NCBI GenBank assembly: GCA_019509895.1
Contig: JAEKLK010000176.1
Location: 1 to 16,562, forward strand
Length of the DNA: 16,562 nt
Reading direction: 5' to 3'
DNA from: Betaproteobacteria bacterium
GTDB lineage: Bacteria > Pseudomonadota > Gammaproteobacteria > Burkholderiales > SG8-39
The notes beneath the pieces were generated by a model, which worked only from the letters and a program-made list of their open reading frames with translations, searched no databases and was not told the DNA's origin. Every line of letters starts with the position of its first letter. Within the stretch, counting starts at the first letter, position 1. A program made the position numbers and the translations under genes. Positions 13,562 through 16,562 of the stretch are shown in pieces.

Positions 13562-15071
13562 GCTGCTGCGCCTCGTGCGCATCTTCGCCGTGGCGGTGAG
13601 CTACGGCCTGCACGAGTTCATGCCGCGTATGCCGGGCGACTTCGTGCTGCGCTTTCTCGCCGGGCGGCGCTCCGAGCCGCGCGGCCAGCGGCTGCGCGAA
13701 GCGTTCGAGCGCCTGGGGCCGATCTTCGTCAAGTTCGGCCAGGTGCTCTCGACGCGGCGCGATCTGCTTCCACCCGACATTGCCGACGAGCTGGCAAAGC
13801 TCCAGGACCGCGTGCCGCCATTCCCGTCCCCGCTGGCGGTTGCCCAGATCGAGCGGAGCCTTGGCCGGCCGCTCGGCGAGCTGTTCGCGACATTCGAGCA
13901 CGAGCCGGTGGCGAGCGCCTCGATTGCGCAGGTCCATCTCGGCACGCTCGCCGATGGCCGCGAAGTGGCGGTCAAGGTGCTGCGGCCGGCGGTGGAGGAC
14001 GAGGTCGCCAAAGACCTCGCGCTGCTGCATACCGCCGCGGCGCTGGTCGAGCGGCTATCGGCGGAGGCGCGGCGGCTGAGGCCGCGCGACGTCGTAGCCG
14101 AGTTCGAGCACCACCTGCATGAAGAGCTCGATCTCATGCGCGAGGCCGCCAACGCGAGCCAGCTGCGGCGCAACTTCGAGTACTCGCCGCTTCTCGTGGT
14201 ACCCGAAGTGCACTGGGATCTGTGCTCGCAGCGGGTCATGACCATGGAGCGCATGCATGGCGCGCCGGTCTCACACATCGGCGTGCTTCAGGAGAAGGGC
14301 ATCGATCTCAAGGCGCTGGCGCGCGCCGGGGTCGAGATCTGCTTCACGCAGGTCTTTCGTGACGGCTTTTTCCATGCCGACATGCACCCGGGAAACATCT
14401 TGGTCGCGGTCGAAGGCGAGCACCGCGGCCGCTACATCGCGCTCGACTTCGGCATCATGGGTACGCTCACGGAGACCGACAAGAGCTACCTCGCGCAGAA
14501 CTTTCTCGCCTTCTTCAATCGCGACTACCGGCGCGTGGCGCAGGCGCACCTGGACGCCGGCTGGGTGCCGCCCGGCACGCGCGTCGATCAGTTCGAGGCG
14601 GCGATCCGCTCGGTGTGCGAGCCGGTGTTCGCGCGGCCGCTGCGGGAAATCTATTTTGGCCGCCTGCTGCTACGGCTGTTCCAGCTCTCGCGCCGCTTCA
14701 ACGTCGAGATCCAGCCGCAGCTCGTGATGCTGCAGAAGACGCTGCTCAACGTCGAGGGCCTCGGCCGGCAGCTCGATCCCGAGCTCAACCTGTGGGTCAC
14801 GGCGAAGCCCTTCCTCGAGCGCTGGATGAACGAGCAGATCGGCTGGCGCGGCTTCGTGCGCACGCTGCGCCGCGAGGCGCCCTACTGGGCGAGCACCCTG
14901 CCGCAGTTGCCGCGCCTCGTGCACCGCGCGCTCGCCGAGGATCGCCTTGGGCCGCTACGCCTGGCCGTGGATCGTCTCGCAGACGAGCAGGCGCGACGCA
15001 ATCGGCTGCTCGCCGTCCTCATTGCGCTCGCTGCGATCGCTCTCGTACTCCTTGGCATCCGACTCGGCTGA
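13554..15071 (+). CDS. ubiB: Ubiquinone biosynthesis atypical kinase/ATPase
   Basis: A 505-residue UbiB of the ABC1/ADCK/UbiB atypical kinase family, required for coenzyme Q synthesis and probably acting as an ATPase at the inner membrane. Family hallmarks are present: the KxGQ motif in FVKFGQVLSTRRDLLP (K60-Q63), the Ala-rich nucleotide loop ASASIAQVH (120-128), the ATP lysine in VAVKVLRP (K141), the catalytic HADMHPGN (274-281) and the metal-binding DFG in ALDFGIMG (298-300). One hydrophobic segment, LLAVLIALAAIALVLLGI, ends the protein; the E. coli enzyme has two, so the second may be lacking. The start is a TTG at 13554 overlapping the ubiJ stop; the first in-frame ATG (at residue 23) would cut conserved sequence. 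The 3' end overlaps the methyltransferase gene by 20 bases. Confidence 0.95.
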   Translation: MIRLLRLVRIFAVAVSYGLHEFMPRMPGDFVLRFLAGRRSEPRGQRLREAFERLGPIFVKFGQVLSTRRDLLPPDIADELAKLQDRVPPFPSPLAVAQIERSLGRPLGELFATFEHEPVASASIAQVHLGTLADGREVAVKVLRPAVEDEVAKDLALLHTAAALVERLSAEARRLRPRDVVAEFEHHLHEELDLMREAANASQLRRNFEYSPLLVVPEVHWDLCSQRVMTMERMHGAPVSHIGVLQEKGIDLKALARAGVEICFTQVFRDGFFHADMHPGNILVAVEGEHRGRYIALDFGIMGTLTETDKSYLAQNFLAFFNRDYRRVAQAHLDAGWVPPGTRVDQFEAAIRSVCEPVFARPLREIYFGRLLLRLFQLSRRFNVEIQPQLVMLQKTLLNVEGLGRQLDPELNLWVTAKPFLERWMNEQIGWRGFVRTLRREAPYWASTLPQLPRLVHRALAEDRLGPLRLAVDRLADEQARRNRLLAVLIALAAIALVLLGIRLG

Positions 15072-15642
15072 ACCGGACTTCTGGGATTCGCGCTACCGGC
15101 AGGGCGTCACGCCGTGGGACGCGGGCCGCGTACCGCCGCGCCTCGAGCAATGGCTTCGGGCGCAGCCGGCGGGCCAGCGCGTGCTCGTGCCGGGATGCGG
15201 TTCCGGCTATGAGGTAAAGCGCTTCGCCGATCGCGGCGACGACGTCCTCGGCATCGACTTCTCCGACGCGGCGCTCGAGGCGGCGCGTCGCACGCTCGAC
15301 AAGCTTGCCCATCGCGTGAGCAAGGCCGATTTCTTCGCCTTCGCTGCGCGGCCTTTCGACGTCGTCTACGAGCGCACGTTCATGTGTGCCCTGCCGCCGC
15401 CCGAGCGGCAGCGCTGGGCGCAACGTGTCGCCGAGCTGGTACGCGCGGGCGGATTGCTCGCGGGATTCTTCTTCCTCGCCGATAAAGATCGCGGCCCGCC
15501 CTTCGGCATCGCAGCGGGCGAGTTGCATGCGTTGCTCGATACCGCTTTTGCGCTGATCGAGGACGAGCCGGTGCCAGCAGAGCAATCGGTGCCGGTACTC
15601 GCCGGCCACGAGCGTTGGCAGGTGTGGAAGCGGCGGCTATGA
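15052..15642 (+). CDS. TPMT-like SAM-dependent methyltransferase
   Basis: A 196-residue class I methyltransferase of the thiopurine S-methyltransferase-like group, which methylates thiols or related small molecules; the substrate here is unknown. Diagnostic segments are FWDSRYRQGVTPWDAGRVPP (10-29), SAM motif I VLVPGCGSGYEVKRFADRG (44-62), VLGIDFSDAAL (65-75), KADFFAF (91-97), FDVVYERTFMCALPP (102-116) and GPPFGI (148-153). The C-terminal YEV or WQVW-type strand is present (ERWQVWKRRL). The start is probably TTG 15052, 20 bases inside ubiB; in-frame codons farther upstream would add sequence that is only a shadow of ubiB. It is cotranscribed with ubiB by position, but there is no evidence that it acts on quinones. 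The stop lies within the candidate promoter of the next gene. Confidence 0.87.
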   Translation: MASDSAEPDFWDSRYRQGVTPWDAGRVPPRLEQWLRAQPAGQRVLVPGCGSGYEVKRFADRGDDVLGIDFSDAALEAARRTLDKLAHRVSKADFFAFAARPFDVVYERTFMCALPPPERQRWAQRVAELVRAGGLLAGFFFLADKDRGPPFGIAAGELHALLDTAFALIEDEPVPAEQSVPVLAGHERWQVWKRRL

Positions 15643-15643
15643 T
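15615..15643 (+). promoter_or_regulatory. Sigma-70-type promoter for the symporter gene
   Basis: TTGGCA (15615-15620) and TATGAT (15638-15643) are separated by exactly 17 bp; each matches consensus at 5 of 6 positions. This is the best two-part promoter I found in the window. Transcription would start about 6-8 bases after the -10, only a few bases before the ATG at 15653, so the mRNA should be leaderless or nearly so. It overlaps the 3' end of the methyltransferase gene. Confidence 0.6.
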
Positions 15644-15652
15644 GGCGCGCGC

Positions 15653-16562
15653 ATGCTGATCGGCTCGGTCGTCCTCTATCTGCTGGTCACGATCGCCATC
15701 GGGTTGTGGGCCGCGCAACGCGTGCACACCTCGAAGGACTACGTGCTCGCGGGCCGCAGCCTGCCTCTGTACATGAACACCGCGACCGTGTTCGCGACCT
15801 GGTTCGGCGCGGAGAGCGTGCTCTCGGTGTCCGTCGAGTTCTCCAAGAGCGGCCTGGGCGGCATCATCGCCGATCCGTTCGGCTCGTCGATGTGCCTGGT
15901 GATCGTAGCGCTCTTCTTCGCGCGCGCGTTCTATCGCATGGATCTCCTCACCATCGGCGACTTCTATCGCAAGCGCTACGGACCCACCATGGAGCTCGGC
16001 ACAAGCGTGGTGATCGCCATTTCCTACCTCGGCTGGACGGCGGCGCAGCTCACCGCGCTCGGCCTGGTCTTCTCCACGCTCACCGGCGGCGCCATCTCCC
16101 TTTCCAACGGCATCATCATCAGCGGCATCTTCGTGCTTGCGTACACCATCTGGGGCGGCATGTGGTCGGTAGCGATGACCGACCTCTTCCAGTCGGTGAT
16201 GATCATCGTCGGCCTCGGCTTGGTCGCCTGGGTGGTCGGCGACATGGCCGGCGGGCCCGGTAAAGTCCTCGCGGCCGCAAGCCAAGCCGGCAAATTCGAG
16301 TTCTGGCCCAAGGGCGGCACCAAGGAGTGGCTCGCGTTCGTCACCGCATTCCTGACGCTCGCCATCGGCTCGATCCCGCAGCAGGACATCTTCCAGCGCG
16401 TCACCTCGGCGAAGGACGAGCGTACCGCCATCATGGGAAGCCTGCTCGGCGGCGTCGTCTACTTCTGCTTCGTCTTCGTGCCAATCTTCGTCGTGCTCGC
16501 GGCCCTGACGGTCGACCCGTCGCTCGGGTCGCTGCTCAACGCCGAGGACGCGCGCGACATGC
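15653..16562 (+). CDS. Sodium:solute symporter (SSS family), 3' truncated
   Basis: The frame stays open from the ATG at 15653 to the window edge (303 codons). It encodes the N-terminal part of an SSS-family Na+-coupled transporter of the inner membrane. There is a first membrane segment (about 3-21), then DYVLAGRSLPLYMNTATVFATWFGAESVLS (29-58), typical of the first repeat helix. The family signature segment TIWGGMWS (165-172) follows, leading into VAMTDLFQSVMIIVGLGLVAW. IPQQDIFQRVTSAKDE (241-256) is also characteristic. About eight membrane segments are visible. The substrate cannot be told from this part; proline, pantothenate, choline, solute or sensor-linked members share these motifs. No Shine-Dalgarno sequence precedes the ATG; the good promoter ends 9 bases upstream, implying leaderless translation. 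Confidence 0.9.
   Translation, partial: MLIGSVVLYLLVTIAIGLWAAQRVHTSKDYVLAGRSLPLYMNTATVFATWFGAESVLSVSVEFSKSGLGGIIADPFGSSMCLVIVALFFARAFYRMDLLTIGDFYRKRYGPTMELGTSVVIAISYLGWTAAQLTALGLVFSTLTGGAISLSNGIIISGIFVLAYTIWGGMWSVAMTDLFQSVMIIVGLGLVAWVVGDMAGGPGKVLAAASQAGKFEFWPKGGTKEWLAFVTAFLTLAIGSIPQQDIFQRVTSAKDERTAIMGSLLGGVVYFCFVFVPIFVVLAALTVDPSLGSLLNAEDARDM

Noticed and set aside
1..16562. Mobile elements, CRISPR arrays, tRNA or rRNA genes, toxin-antitoxin or defence genes
   Set aside because: I looked for transposase motifs, regularly spaced repeats, cloverleaf-like sequences and typical defence domains and found none; every stretch over 300 bases is occupied by a housekeeping or conserved gene.

Overview
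The window is GC-rich, gene-dense chromosomal DNA that reads as a betaproteobacterium. The evidence is gene order and family content: dacC–dat–DUF493–lipB–lipA, then polA divergent from DUF2782–thrB–BPSS1780-type membrane protein, then DUF971–ubiE–Tim44-like–ubiJ–ubiB. I recognise these neighbourhoods from betaproteobacterial genomes, but I cannot name a genus. Coding usage looks uniform, and I see no insertion sequence, phage gene, tRNA, rRNA or CRISPR array. This is a core housekeeping region rather than an accessory island.

Layout. Positions 2-3695 (+) form a tight run: the 3' part of a D-Ala-D-Ala carboxypeptidase, a D-amino acid aminotransferase, a DUF493 protein, and the two lipoate synthesis enzymes LipB and LipA. 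Most of these frames overlap. A secreted DUF4197 protein (3794-4471, +) follows and meets polA (4477-7182, -) tail to tail with 5 bp between them. A 280-bp divergent gap (7183-7462) holds a candidate polA promoter and a possible 33-residue ORF. Next on + come a DUF2782 envelope protein, homoserine kinase (thrB), a multi-pass membrane protein, a 535-residue protein with PilZ-like motifs, and DUF971 (7463-11423), nearly all overlapping or abutting. The ubiquinone block is ubiE, a Tim44-domain membrane protein, ubiJ-like and ubiB (11426-15071), followed by a TPMT-like methyltransferase. The window ends inside a sodium:solute symporter gene with its own good promoter.

How the genes work together. 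dacC and dat concern peptidoglycan and D-amino acids. LipB transfers octanoate to lipoyl domains and LipA inserts sulfur, completing lipoylation. ThrB feeds threonine synthesis. UbiE methylates the quinone ring, the UbiJ-like SCP2 protein is a probable accessory lipid-binding factor, and UbiB is the atypical kinase of coenzyme Q synthesis.

The points most worth a second look are these. (1) PolA has lost three of the four metal-binding carboxylates of its 3'-5' proofreading site. (2) The 535-residue protein carries RxxxR and DxSxxG motifs spaced like a PilZ cyclic-di-GMP site. (3) A perfect intrinsic terminator lies across the start of the ubiJ-like gene. (4) Several genes have a -10-like hexamer 6-10 nt before the start codon, suggesting leaderless or very short-leader transcripts. 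(5) There is an unlisted small ORF in the polA/DUF2782 gap. I did not find a clearly new multi-gene system.
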